Part shown: in pieces, positions 34,374 to 42,817 of the stretch | Numbering within the stretch: position 1 is the stretch's first letter | Layout of the letters: each line of letters opens with the position of its first letter | From: an uncultured Chloroflexales bacterium | GTDB taxonomy: Bacteria > Chloroflexota > Chloroflexia > Chloroflexales > Chloroflexaceae | Direction: 5' to 3' | Assembly (NCBI GenBank): GCA_937902315.1 | Contig: CALGUG010000009.1 | Span: forward strand, 96,329-160,328 | Length of the DNA stretch: 64,000 bases | Translations under genes and position numbers: made by a program | Notes under the pieces: generated by a model | What the model was told of the DNA's origin: nothing | What the model saw: the letters and a program-made list of their open reading frames with translations, nothing else | The model's database searches: none

Positions 34374-35183
34374 TTAGCGTGCGATCAAGGGCAAGTAGAC
34401 CGTATGTCCCTCTTCGGCTTCGGGTTGCAGCGCAATGCTTGCACCTACCAAATTGTCGAGCGTGGCTGTAACGACTGCGATATACGAGCCTTTGGCCGCC
34501 GCCTCTACGCTGTTGGCGTAGACACCATCGCCAGCTTCGCCGTCGCCATGTTTACCATCGTCGAACAGCTCGACGCTACCCTGTTGGCCTTCATCTGTAA
34601 ATAGCTTGGCGAGCACCGTGGCACCGCTAAGGGCGGCTATATTCTCGTCGTCCGAAATGCTGAGCGACAGGATCCAGCCATCGCCATCAGGGCTTGGGCT
34701 GAACTCGGCGCGTGTCTCGAGCCGAAGTTCCGACCAAATGATGGCGTAGCTGACTTTGCGATCTTGCTCGCCTTTGTTTTCGAACTGTAGCTTCCACATG
34801 CCGCTCTTCGGTTCGTTCACTCTCAGGCTTAAGTAGCCTTGGCCTTCGTTCGCATCGTTAGCAACCAGCGAATCGACGGTATCGCCCGCCGGATTGATCA
34901 GACCTGCTTCGATATTCTCAAAGGGCGCGAACAATACGTTGAGGCCAAGAACGTCCGTCGAGGTGATCTCGAAGGGAATCTCGACACTACTCGAAGCAGC
35001 AACTTCAGTTTGGTCGATCAAGCCAAGTTCAGAGCTTAGGTCTTTGCTTGGAACTGAAGGCTGCCCTAGCTCTTGTATACGGATAAGCCTCGTCTCTTTT
35101 GCCTCGGTGCCCCATGGGAACAAGTACCACAGCAGCACCAGAACTCCCAAAAAGCAGACCGCAGGTTTATGGGGCGATCTCAT
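34374..35183 (-). CDS. Exported protein with C-terminal YLPLIAR tail
   Basis: Protein of 269 residues. An N-terminal hydrophobic stretch (AVCFLGVLVLLWYLFPWG) is a signal peptide or anchor. The mature part has a beta-sandwich region (IPFEITSTDVLGLNVLFAPF) and a DDGKHGDGEAGDGVYAN motif (about residues 211-227) like that of choice-of-anchor or Ca-binding extracellular domains. It ends in TVYLPLIAR, a tail I also see on the small secreted protein at 39437-39784 (LYLPVIKR). GGAGG lies nine bases before the chosen ATG at 35183; an ATG two codons earlier is too close to it. It is divergent from the XRE/NB-ARC regulator. Function unknown; probably a surface or secreted protein. Confidence 0.8.
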   Translation of the reverse strand: MRSPHKPAVCFLGVLVLLWYLFPWGTEAKETRLIRIQELGQPSVPSKDLSSELGLIDQTEVAASSSVEIPFEITSTDVLGLNVLFAPFENIEAGLINPAGDTVDSLVANDANEGQGYLSLRVNEPKSGMWKLQFENKGEQDRKVSYAIIWSELRLETRAEFSPSPDGDGWILSLSISDDENIAALSGATVLAKLFTDEGQQGSVELFDDGKHGDGEAGDGVYANSVEAAAKGSYIAVVTATLDNLVGASIALQPEAEEGHTVYLPLIAR

Positions 35184-35352
35184 CAGCATGATCCTCCATT
35201 ACGTCTTCCAAACAACACTACTCCAAAAATCTGCCATAGGAGCGAATAAAGGGCTTGTGTAGACGCGATTTTCCCCTTTGGCAGACGCCCCCTATTGGAT
35301 CATACAGACGCAGCCTGTTGGTATTAGTTTTTGCCCCAAAAAACGGTACATA

Positions 35353-35394
35353 TTTAATGTAACGTGGTACAATGGCTAAGATTTGATGTAACGT
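35353..35394. promoter_or_regulatory. Direct-repeat operator candidate before the NB-ARC regulator
   Basis: TTTAATGTAACGT (35353-35365) and TTTGATGTAACGT (35382-35394) are 29 bases apart, close to three helical turns and just upstream of the regulator's GTG start. GGTAC motifs sit beside the first copy. Autoregulation is plausible. Confidence 0.45.
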
Positions 35395-35413
35395 CTTAGC
35401 AAACATAGATTGA

Positions 35414-37927
35414 GTGAACGAGACATTACCTTTTTACGAATGGCTTAAAAAACGTCGTAAAGCGCTAGATTTTACACTGCATGGATTGGCTCAAGAGCTT
35501 GCCTGCTCGCCCAATACGTTGCGCAAATACGAATCGGGCGAACGACGTCCTTCTAAGCAATTGGCCGAGCGTTTAGCCCATCTGCTCAAGATCGAAGCTG
35601 AAGATCTGCCACACTTCATCAACTATGCCCGCATTGGCAGCATCGACACCCCGATCGCCTCGATCGTCCCGCCGCCTTTAAAGCCCGTTTATCAGCTCAG
35701 TAAGCCCTTTCCGATCGCGCGCCCGCTGAGCCGCCTGATCGGCCGAGCCGAGCTGCTGCACGACGTGCGCGATCTGCTGACCCAGCAGCAGAAACGCCTC
35801 GTTACGCTCTGTGGCCCGGGCGGTGTCGGCAAAACTCGTCTTGCCCAGGAGCTGCTCTACCAGCTTCAAGATGACTTCGCCGACGGCGCGCTCTTTGTCG
35901 GCTTGAGCGAACTGCGCGAGCCGATCGCGGCCTTGACCCACATTGCCCAACAGCTCGGTTTAGCGGCCGAGAAGAGTGAATCGGTCGAGCTAGAGCTGCG
36001 CCAAGCGCTGGCCGAACGCCATATTCTGCTGGTGCTCGACAACCTTGAGCAGATCGAAGGATTTGCAACGCGCCTGCTGCCCCTCTTGAGCGAATGCCCT
36101 CGCGTTTGGGCCATTGCCACCAGCCGTGCCCCCCTCTTGTTGCAGAGCGAACAGGTGGTGCAGGTGCCCCCCTTGGCCCTGCCCGACGAGAGCGCGCCGC
36201 TCCAGCTTGAGCAATTGAGCCAGGTTGCAACCATCGCGCTTTTTGTGGAGCGCGCCCGTTTGGTCAATCCTCGTTTCGCCCTTACAGAGCGCAATGCCTC
36301 CGCGATCGCGGCCATCTGCCGCCGCCTCGACGGTCTGCCCTTAGCGATCGAACTGGCCGCCAGCCGTCTGAGGGTGCTCGCCCCTGCGCGGCTGCTGCAA
36401 GAGCTGGAACGCTGTCTCTCGCTGTTGGCCAGTAGCGCCGTCGATCTGCCCGAGCGCCATCGCACCATGCGCAGCACCATCGCCTGGAGCTGCGATCTGC
36501 TAGCTGCTGAGGAGCACGACCTCTTCGTCGCTTTGGCGGTGTTTGCGGGCGGCGCTACGCTCGATATGATCCAAAGCGTCTGCGTCGATGCCGACCAGTT
36601 CGATGGCGTTACCCTGCTCGATCGCCTTCAGGTCTTGAGCGAGCAGAATCTGATTCAGGTCAGCGATGACGACGAAGAGTTGCGCTTCAGCATGTTGAGC
36701 GTGATTCAGGAGTACGCCAGCGAACGCTTGGCGGCTAGCGGGCGCGAACAGCAGCTGCGCCTTCGCCACGCCCAGTGGTGCCTCGACTTCGCTAGCCAAG
36801 CGGTCGCCATGATCGAGCACCCCGATCAGCAGCTCTGGATCCATCGCTTAAAAGCGGAACATGTCAACTTTCAGAGCGCCTTGAGCTGGCTGCTCGCCTC
36901 CGACGAGCGCCTGTTGGAGATGGGCGCGCGCTTGGTCTGGCAGCTCCAGCGCTTTTGGTATAGCTGCGGCTATCTGGCCGAAGGTCTGCATTGGATGCAG
37001 CTCTACCTGGGCGCGGCCGACAAGCTGCCCGAGACTCTGCAGGCCGATTTGCTCTACAGCGCGGCCGTTTTGGCCAACGAGTATCGCCAAACAGCCCAAG
37101 CCGAAGCCTGGGCCGAACAGAGCCTAGTGCTCGCCCGTAAACAGGCCCGCCCGGCCGCCATCGCCGCCGCCCTGCCGCTGCTCAGCTCGATCCGCCAGCA
37201 GCGCGGCGATCTTTCGCAGGCCGAGGAACTAGCCTCCGAGAGCGTCGAGATCTTTCGCACCTTGGGCGATCAACACGGCTTGAGCGACGCCCTAGATCGC
37301 CTCGCCCAGTGCGCCTACTTTCGAGGCGACTTGGCCCGCGCCATCAGCCTGCAAGAGGAGGTGCTCGCCCTGCGGCGCGGCTTAGCGAACCGCTGGCTGC
37401 TAGCTTCGACCCTCAACAATCTGGGCGTTGCGATCCACGAACAGGGCGATTCCGCGCGAGCCCTGCCTTTTTTGCGCGAGGCCGTTGCGTTGGTGCAGGC
37501 GCTCGGCAACCGCTTGATGCAGGCCCGCATGCTGGTCAATCTGGGCGGCGCTCAGTTCAATCTGGGCGATAGACGCGCTGCGGCGGCTTCCTTCGGTCAG
37601 AGCTTGCAGATCATTTGGCAACACAACGACCTCTTTACGCTCGCTTGGCTCTTGCGCGAGGTCGCCATTCTGATCGCCGAGAGCGATCCGCTGCAAGCTG
37701 TGCAGTTTTTTAGCAAGGCCGAGAGCTTGCATGCTCAGCATCAGTGGCAGTTGCCGCACTACGATCAAGTGCGCTTTGCGGCCGCGCTCGAGCGTGTGCG
37801 CTCCGAGCTTGCCGCCGATAGCTTCGACTTCGCTTGGCGCAGCGCCGAACAACAAGCGCTCTCCGAACTGGTGTTCCACGCTATCGCAGCCTGCCAAAAA
37901 CTATATAAACAGCGCAAGAAAACGTAG
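35414..37927 (+). CDS. XRE/NB-ARC/TPR transcriptional regulator
   Basis: Regulator of 837 residues. An N-terminal XRE helix-turn-helix (FTLHGLAQELACSPNTLRKYESG, in two parts, about residues 15-50) is followed by an NB-ARC ATPase with P-loop LCGPGGVGKTRLAQE (about residues 137-151), Walker B LLVLDNLEQ and sensor SRAPLLLQ. LPLAIELAASRLR is a GLPL-type motif. The C-terminal half contains tetratricopeptide-like repeats (ALRRGLANRWLLASTLNNLG, ALPFLREAVALVQALGNR). Related SARP/LAL-type proteins sense a signal through TPRs and switch DNA-binding with ATP. The start codon is GTG at 35414 without a good ribosome binding site. Target genes are unknown; direct repeats upstream suggest autoregulation. 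Confidence 0.9.
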   Translation: MNETLPFYEWLKKRRKALDFTLHGLAQELACSPNTLRKYESGERRPSKQLAERLAHLLKIEAEDLPHFINYARIGSIDTPIASIVPPPLKPVYQLSKPFPIARPLSRLIGRAELLHDVRDLLTQQQKRLVTLCGPGGVGKTRLAQELLYQLQDDFADGALFVGLSELREPIAALTHIAQQLGLAAEKSESVELELRQALAERHILLVLDNLEQIEGFATRLLPLLSECPRVWAIATSRAPLLLQSEQVVQVPPLALPDESAPLQLEQLSQVATIALFVERARLVNPRFALTERNASAIAAICRRLDGLPLAIELAASRLRVLAPARLLQELERCLSLLASSAVDLPERHRTMRSTIAWSCDLLAAEEHDLFVALAVFAGGATLDMIQSVCVDADQFDGVTLLDRLQVLSEQNLIQVSDDDEELRFSMLSVIQEYASERLAASGREQQLRLRHAQWCLDFASQAVAMIEHPDQQLWIHRLKAEHVNFQSALSWLLASDERLLEMGARLVWQLQRFWYSCGYLAEGLHWMQLYLGAADKLPETLQADLLYSAAVLANEYRQTAQAEAWAEQSLVLARKQARPAAIAAALPLLSSIRQQRGDLSQAEELASESVEIFRTLGDQHGLSDALDRLAQCAYFRGDLARAISLQEEVLALRRGLANRWLLASTLNNLGVAIHEQGDSARALPFLREAVALVQALGNRLMQARMLVNLGGAQFNLGDRRAAAASFGQSLQIIWQHNDLFTLAWLLREVAILIAESDPLQAVQFFSKAESLHAQHQWQLPHYDQVRFAAALERVRSELAADSFDFAWRSAEQQALSELVFHAIAACQKLYKQRKKT

Positions 37928-38106
37928 CTGGAAGAATAAAATTTCCATTGCGTGCCGATGCGGAACCCGCTATACTGCTAGTGTGTTTCCCATTACAGCG
38001 CTTTCTGCCCCGTTTTGCCTTCGATCCCACAGCTTGCATCCCTTCTCGTCTTGAGCAAACACACCCTCTGCTTGTGTGGTCCGCTGTCAGAGAAAGGAGT
38101 TTCTCG

Positions 38107-39078
38107 ATGCTGAGTAGGTTCCGTTGGCTACGAACGCTGGCCTTGCTGGGCTTGGTTTGCTTGTTGAGCACGCAGACGGTTGCTGCCTCGCATATCGGGC
38201 ACGATGCGATCATCTACAGCTTCCCGGCGGGCGATGAGGTCTACCCCGAAGGCATCGCCTTCCACGCGGGCAACGGCGATTTCTTCGCAGGCAGCACGGT
38301 CGCGGGCGCGGTCTATCGCGGCAATACCCGTGGTACATCGCGCAATCTCACGCTCTTTCTGCCGCCCGGCAGCGATGGCCGCACCGATGTGCGCGGCCTA
38401 GAGGTCGATTCTCAAGGACGACTCTGGTTGGCTGGCGGCGCGACCGGCACAATGTGGATGTACGATGCGGTGACGGGGCGCTTTTTGAGCCAGTTTAGCA
38501 ACGGCATCGAGGGCAGCTTCGTGAACGATGTCGCCATCGCACCCGATGGAGCGGCCTACTTCACCGATTCGCGCGTGCCTTACATCTACAAGATCGCACC
38601 CGATTCCGAGGGCATCTTCCGCTTTGAGTTCTGGCGCGATCTGAGCGATTCGCCGATTCAGTTTACGGAAGGCTTCAATTTGAATGGCATTGTGGTCACG
38701 CCCGACAACAAATACCTGATCGTGGTGCAGTCCAATACGGGCAAGCTCTTCCGTGTCGCCATTGATAGCCCGCAGATCGACGAGATCACCATCGCCAACG
38801 GCGACCGTGTGACGGCGGGCGACGGCCTGCTGCTCGATGGCTCGACCCTGCACGTTGTGCGCAACAGTTTGAACCTGATTGTGCAGCTGCGCCTCTCGAA
38901 CGACTATCTCAACGCCCAGCAGATCGGCAGCTTCACCCACGAGTCCTTCGGCTTTACCACCACCATCGCCAACGCCGACGGACGCCTGCTCGTGATCAAT
39001 TCGCAGTTTAACCGCCGCAATAATCCCGACATGCCGCCGATTATGCCTTTTACGGTTTCCAGCGTTTTAGCGCCCTAG
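38107..39078 (+). CDS. Secreted SMP-30/NHL-like beta-propeller protein
   Basis: Protein of 323 residues. The N-terminus MLSRFRWLRTLALLGLVCLL then TQTVAAS is a signal peptide with likely cleavage near residue 28. The mature part has propeller blades of the SMP-30/gluconolactonase/LRE-like type: YPEGIAFHAGNGDFFAGST, VRGLEVDSQGRLWLAGG, VNDVAIAPDGAAYFTDS and GIVVTPDNKYLIVVQSNTG. AAAGGAG lies seven bases before the ATG at 38107; the frame is open further upstream but without similarity. It probably binds or hydrolyses a lactone or acts as an extracellular propeller; not certain. A terminator follows, so it is probably monocistronic. Confidence 0.88.
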   Translation: MLSRFRWLRTLALLGLVCLLSTQTVAASHIGHDAIIYSFPAGDEVYPEGIAFHAGNGDFFAGSTVAGAVYRGNTRGTSRNLTLFLPPGSDGRTDVRGLEVDSQGRLWLAGGATGTMWMYDAVTGRFLSQFSNGIEGSFVNDVAIAPDGAAYFTDSRVPYIYKIAPDSEGIFRFEFWRDLSDSPIQFTEGFNLNGIVVTPDNKYLIVVQSNTGKLFRVAIDSPQIDEITIANGDRVTAGDGLLLDGSTLHVVRNSLNLIVQLRLSNDYLNAQQIGSFTHESFGFTTTIANADGRLLVINSQFNRRNNPDMPPIMPFTVSSVLAP

Positions 39079-39096
39079 TTCCCGAAGGGATTCGAG

Positions 39097-39131
39097 AACC
39101 GCTCTCTCACAGCTTCGAGAGGGCGGTTTTT
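39097..39131 (+). terminator. Terminator of the propeller gene
   Basis: AACCGCTCTCT / AGAGGGCGGTT, 11 bp with one G-T pair, followed by a T-run. Confidence 0.8.
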
Positions 39132-39220
39132 GATGCTACACTCTCGCCTTCCAATGATGAACAGCTCTTCGCACCGCTACTCAAGTTGACATAATCTTGT
39201 TGTTGCGGTTGCTCGCTACT

Positions 39221-39284
39221 CTGGCGGAGAGGCGTCTAGCTCCCATTCGGCTTCTAGCGCGTCCGCCTTCGGCTATCAACGTCC
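39221..39284 (+). repeat. REP-like dispersed element, family 1 (copy I)
   Basis: TGGCGGAGAGGCGTCTAGC and core GCGTCCGCCTTCGGCTAT, very close to the family consensus. It sits in the 358-base space between convergent genes. Confidence 0.82.
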
Positions 39285-39353
39285 TTCCCAAACATTCGTC
39301 TTCTCTCTGCGCCGAAAGCGCCCCCAATCTGCGAGGCCGCAATCTGCTCGTAT

Positions 39354-39415
39354 CGACAAAAAACAGTGTAGGTTTCGCTCTTTTCGATCGAATCGAAAGG
39401 TTAAACCTACACTGT
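39354..39415 (-). terminator. Terminator of the minus-strand secreted-protein operon
   Basis: ACAGTGTAGGTTT pairs perfectly with AAACCTACACTGT, with a second inner stem, followed by TTTTTT on the minus strand. Confidence 0.82.
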
Positions 39416-39436
39416 GCCGCTGATCGCCGCGAGCTG

Positions 39437-39784
39437 TTAACGTTTAATCACGGGCAGATAGAGCTTAGCTGGGGACGAGGTTGGAACGGTCTGTGTGACT
39501 TGAGGAGTTGGGGATGCTTGGTTTGGTTGGATATTCCAAAAGCCGCCGCTGAGCGTATAGCCACCTCCGCTCAAGCCGAAGTGTGCGTCGCTTTGGCCGA
39601 TACTGCCATGCAAGCTGTAGCCTGCTGCGCTGCTCTGGCCGCCACCGCCATCGATTGTGCTCCAGCTGAGGTTGTAGCCAGACCCGATCTGGGCGATTGC
39701 ATCGCTGCTCAAGGCTGCAATGATCACTAGAGCGATCAGACCAGCCAACAACCAAGCTGCATATAACTTGAAAGCTGCTTGCAT
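39437..39784 (-). CDS. Small secreted protein with YLPVIKR tail
   Basis: Protein of 115 residues. A signal peptide (WLLAGLIALVIIAALSSDAIA) is followed by a beta-rich domain with GYNLSWSTIDGGGGQSSA, GYSLHGSIGQSDAH and GGGYTLSGGFW, a repeat pattern I recognise in extracellular proteins of Chloroflexota and related bacteria. A Thr/Pro/Ser/Gln-rich linker (about residues 88-106) leads to the end KLYLPVIKR. The linker and tail resemble a surface-sorting arrangement. It lies two bases after the stop of the larger secreted gene upstream, so they are one operon. Confidence 0.8.
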   Translation of the reverse strand: MQAAFKLYAAWLLAGLIALVIIAALSSDAIAQIGSGYNLSWSTIDGGGGQSSAAGYSLHGSIGQSDAHFGLSGGGYTLSGGFWNIQPNQASPTPQVTQTVPTSSPAKLYLPVIKR

Positions 39785-39786
39785 GG

Positions 39787-41022
39787 CTACCTGCCTGTTA
39801 CGATAAAGGTAAAGTCGTTGTTGACCAGTTGGAAGTTGCCGTTATAGATGAACACACGAAATATGTTGCCCGCAGCCATTTGGTCGATGACAATAAAACG
39901 CATGGCTGCTGCTCCGGTGACCGGGCTATCGACCTCGGGCGTTGCAACCGGAATCAAATGAGGGCCGCTAAGTAAACTTGTTTTGAGCGTGATTTCATAG
40001 ACACCCGTCTCAGCTCGAGTTACTGAGTTGACATTGAAACCGTAATCAAGACCTCCATTAAGATTGACCCGCCCCCAAGCTACAATCGCGTTATCACGAA
40101 AGTAGGTGCCAACCGGTACAGCAGCGCTTTGGGTGGCATTGCTCGCGATATAGACACCATTTGCGGCCCGAATCGCCACTTGATTGTTGGCTGTTGAGCT
40201 AAAATCGGCATCGGTGCTGTCGGCCCATACAAACGAACCTTGATGGGTCGCTTTCGCGCGTCGACCGGCGGCGAAACTATAGTCGCCAGCCAGATTGCCA
40301 AAACCGCCCGGCACTGTTGAATAGAGGCCTTGTGCTTGGTTGGCTTGTCCACCGCCCACAGTTGCGCCTTGCCCATCAGACAGCGTGCTATTGTTATTGC
40401 CAGCTTGATTGTTGAGACCTCCAGCGATTGTGCCATAGTTGTCGTAGATCGTATTGCCCATAAGCTCTGCGCCGCCACCGCCGATGCTCGCGCCTACCAC
40501 GCCAGCTGTGACCGCATTCAATTCGTAGCCGCCAATTAGATTTGGGCTGGTGCTATTCTGTTCGCTGCGCAGCCCGGGCAGTGCCAGAGCATATGGCGCA
40601 GGGCTGACGATCTGGCGCGGGCTAAGCGTGCTGAACGAGGCATCGCTACCGCACTTCAGAGCGATCTGCAGCCAACGAGCTTGACCGTTGAAGGCGTTGG
40701 GCCCGAACTGCTGAGTATCGTTGAGCTGCACTGTGAAGTTGCCATCGCTGACCGCAACGCCTGTTAGGCTTTGGGTTGTGCCGATTTGGCTGCCGCCGCT
40801 AGGGGAATCCCACAAACTAAATTGCAGATCGCAGCTGCCGTTTACCAGACCGTTGGCGTTTTTGAGCTGTCCTTGATAGGTAAAACCTGTTCCAAGGACC
40901 GCTTGTGTTTCGATCGGATCCGACTGTGCCGATGCTGTGTTCAGCACCAAGACGCTTAAAATCAGAAGCAACAACAGATTGGTGACGCCGCGACCAGAAT
41001 GCAATCCAAGAATGCTTCCCAT
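39787..41022 (-). CDS. Secreted protein with YadA-head/hexapeptide-like repeats
   Basis: Protein of 411 residues and first gene of a two-gene operon. A signal peptide (about residues 14-34, LLLLLILSVLVLNTASA) is followed by a beta-rich domain FTYQGQLKNANGLVNGSCD that I recognise from tail-fibre or surface proteins. A Gly/Asn/Ala-rich stretch (about residues 160-255: GGGGAELMGNTIYDNYGTIA, GGGQANQAQGLYSTVPGGFG, GDYSFAAGRRAKA) resembles the head repeats of trimeric autotransporters. The C-terminal domain is beta-rich (VYEITLKTSLLSGPHLIPVA). AAGGAGG lies five bases before the ATG. It should be a surface or secreted trimer; function unknown. Confidence 0.82.
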   Translation of the reverse strand: MGSILGLHSGRGVTNLLLLLILSVLVLNTASAQSDPIETQAVLGTGFTYQGQLKNANGLVNGSCDLQFSLWDSPSGGSQIGTTQSLTGVAVSDGNFTVQLNDTQQFGPNAFNGQARWLQIALKCGSDASFSTLSPRQIVSPAPYALALPGLRSEQNSTSPNLIGGYELNAVTAGVVGASIGGGGAELMGNTIYDNYGTIAGGLNNQAGNNNSTLSDGQGATVGGGQANQAQGLYSTVPGGFGNLAGDYSFAAGRRAKATHQGSFVWADSTDADFSSTANNQVAIRAANGVYIASNATQSAAVPVGTYFRDNAIVAWGRVNLNGGLDYGFNVNSVTRAETGVYEITLKTSLLSGPHLIPVATPEVDSPVTGAAAMRFIVIDQMAAGNIFRVFIYNGNFQLVNNDFTFIVTGR

Positions 41023-41191
41023 ACAACCCTCCTTACAACGAAGACCAAGTGTTGTGCGATCGATAAGGGCTAACCGTCGAGAGATGCTAGCCGAGAGTGG
41101 CTATGGCTTAGGCAGATAAAACGATCGGCTAACTGTTACATTGTTCTTGCTGCGGGCGGCTTCGCAGCACAGCCAACTAGCACACTCGTTT

Positions 41192-41260
41192 GCTGGGCGG
41201 GATGTTGATAGCCGTAGGCGGACGCGGTCGGAGACTTCTTGGGGGAAGAGACCAAGCCGC
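41192..41260 (-). repeat. REP-like dispersed element, family 1 (copy J)
   Basis: TTGATAGCCGTAGGCGGACG at 41207-41226, with a GGGCGGGA flank as in copy D. Apart from this and the hairpin at 41441, I see nothing in 41023-41523. Confidence 0.75.
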
Positions 41261-41440
41261 TAGCGCTTTGCTGTCTTTGAATGCATCAAGCGGTTTCGTT
41301 TTGAGCTGCTTAGACTGTCAACAACCTAGGTGATTATTATTACAAATTGGCGCTGAAAAATCTATGGCGATGAGTGAAGATTTTAGGAGGGGTACGGGCT
41401 GAGGGGTTTTGAATAAGCTCGGAGTTGAACCAAAACGGCC

Positions 41441-41490
41441 CGTCGCTATGGATAAGCTGTCGAATGCTCGAACAGCTTATCCATTCGACG
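41441..41490 (-). terminator. Long hairpin downstream of the HhH-domain gene
   Basis: TGGATAAGCTGT pairs with ACAGCTTATCCA, and the outer CGTCG with CGACG. On the minus strand a short TTTT lies just beyond. Confidence 0.65.
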
Positions 41491-41523
41491 AGCCAAGCAT
41501 CTCTAAAAAGCATGAGCGCACGA

Positions 41524-42420
41524 CTAGGCCATAACCTCCCTCCTTCGTTGGCTCACAACCGGAATGCGGATCTGTGGGCCTTTGTATTCGTGTTTGAGAT
41601 CGGCTTGTTTCAGCAGCACAATCGAACAATGCAGCTCATAAATGCCCGGGCCGGGCTGTCGAAACTCTTGTCGTCGTCTGTATACGCGCTGGTTTTCGGC
41701 CAGCCGCCCTTGCAGCGAGGCGATTTCAATGCGGGTGCCGTGTTCGATATCAACTAGAACGAGCTCGATCTGATAGCGCTGACGCTCCGCTTGGAGGCTT
41801 TGATAGCCTTCGCCCTGCAATTCAAAGCTGATCTCGGCTACTAAGTGGCCTTCCGGCGCGCCCGGCAGGGCCACGGTCTTGCTCACTTGCACATCGATGA
41901 TCCTAATCTGGGGCCGCGCCTGCGGAGGCTCGGGGCTGGGCGCTGGCTCGATCGGCAACTGAGTCCGCTCTTGTATCCAAGCGAGCCACTGTTGTGCTTG
42001 AATGCCTTCAAACACAGCCTCTTCGCCCGATTCGTCGTGATAGATGCGGGTCTGCCATTCTGACTCGCCTGACTGGGTTTGTTTGCGATCAAAAAAGAGC
42101 GAGAAGCCGGCATACTGTCGATATACATGAACTGTTTCTGCTGCCCGATAACTCGCTTGTGCTCTGGAGACAGACAGCTCTGCTAGCACCATCGCTTGGC
42201 CGATCCAGTCTTTATTGATGATGCGGCGCGTCGAGATGCGCACATGGGCTTGCTCTTGTAAGGCTTGTTTGAGCTGTTCGGGAGTGTAGCGCGCAAGATC
42301 GCTGTAGCGTTTGATGCCAATCCGATAGAGTGCTTCGGCGGTTTGCGGACCGATATCTCCGATCGCTTGCAGATCGTCACGCGAAGTATCAGAGTTAGCA
42401 GATGGCTCTGGCGTTTGCAT
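41524..42420 (-). CDS. Helix-hairpin-helix domain protein (hypothetical)
   Basis: Protein of 298 residues. The N-terminal ~60 residues form a helix-hairpin-helix unit (LQAIGDIGPQTAEALYRIG and YSDLARYTPEQLKQAL), a fold that binds DNA or other proteins. A central beta-rich domain (TVHVYRQYAGFSLFFDRK) is followed by a Pro-rich linker (PIEPAPSPEPPQARPQIR) and an immunoglobulin-like C-terminal domain (HLVAEISFELQGEGYQSLQ). No signal peptide. AAGGAG lies 8 bases before the ATG. It is preceded on the same strand by an 84-residue mini-domain gene (39 bases) and a protease gene, so it may be the last gene of a three-gene operon. Confidence 0.75.
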   Translation of the reverse strand: MQTPEPSANSDTSRDDLQAIGDIGPQTAEALYRIGIKRYSDLARYTPEQLKQALQEQAHVRISTRRIINKDWIGQAMVLAELSVSRAQASYRAAETVHVYRQYAGFSLFFDRKQTQSGESEWQTRIYHDESGEEAVFEGIQAQQWLAWIQERTQLPIEPAPSPEPPQARPQIRIIDVQVSKTVALPGAPEGHLVAEISFELQGEGYQSLQAERQRYQIELVLVDIEHGTRIEIASLQGRLAENQRVYRRRQEFRQPGPGIYELHCSIVLLKQADLKHEYKGPQIRIPVVSQRRREVMA

Positions 42421-42459
42421 ATATCACTCTCCTTGAGCATAACCTGCTCGACCTTGAGC

Positions 42460-42714
42460 CTATTCGGGTTTGTAATCGCCAAGTAGCACCTGCACCGGAA
42501 CCGAATCGACTTCTGAGGGAAAGCTTGTTCGTTGGATTGGATCGCTTTGCATCCACGCGAGACTAACAAAGATACGCACACCCAGTACGGTTTTTCCTTC
42601 GGCATTCTTGACCCGACCGATGTCGATCAAGCGCACCTCAGGATCTTCTAGAAAAGCTGACAGCTTCTCTTGAGCGGCTAATGCTTGTTGCCAAGCGTCT
42701 TGTTCACGCTCCAT
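42460..42714 (-). CDS. Stand-alone copy of the protease N-terminal domain (hypothetical)
   Basis: Protein of 84 residues. The segment LSAFLEDPEVRLIDIGRVKN aligns with AALYLHDSRTNLIDIGWRVK of the protease encoded 103 bases upstream, and the rest (TVLGVRIFVSLAW, PSEVDSVPVQVLLGDY) matches its ELAVRVHVKYKP and GFPIDVIESDY. It therefore encodes the protease's N-terminal domain without the catalytic part. AAAGGA precedes the ATG. A regulatory or inhibitory role toward the protease is an attractive inference; no direct proof. Confidence 0.7.
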   Translation of the reverse strand: MEREQDAWQQALAAQEKLSAFLEDPEVRLIDIGRVKNAEGKTVLGVRIFVSLAWMQSDPIQRTSFPSEVDSVPVQVLLGDYKPE

Positions 42715-42817
42715 CGCTTTTCCTTTCGGTTTGAATCAGGCGAGCTATGCTTGTTGAGCGTGTCGCTTTTGCTGATCTCCTGCAGTGATCGTACCATCTT
42801 GACGTATCGCTTTGTTT

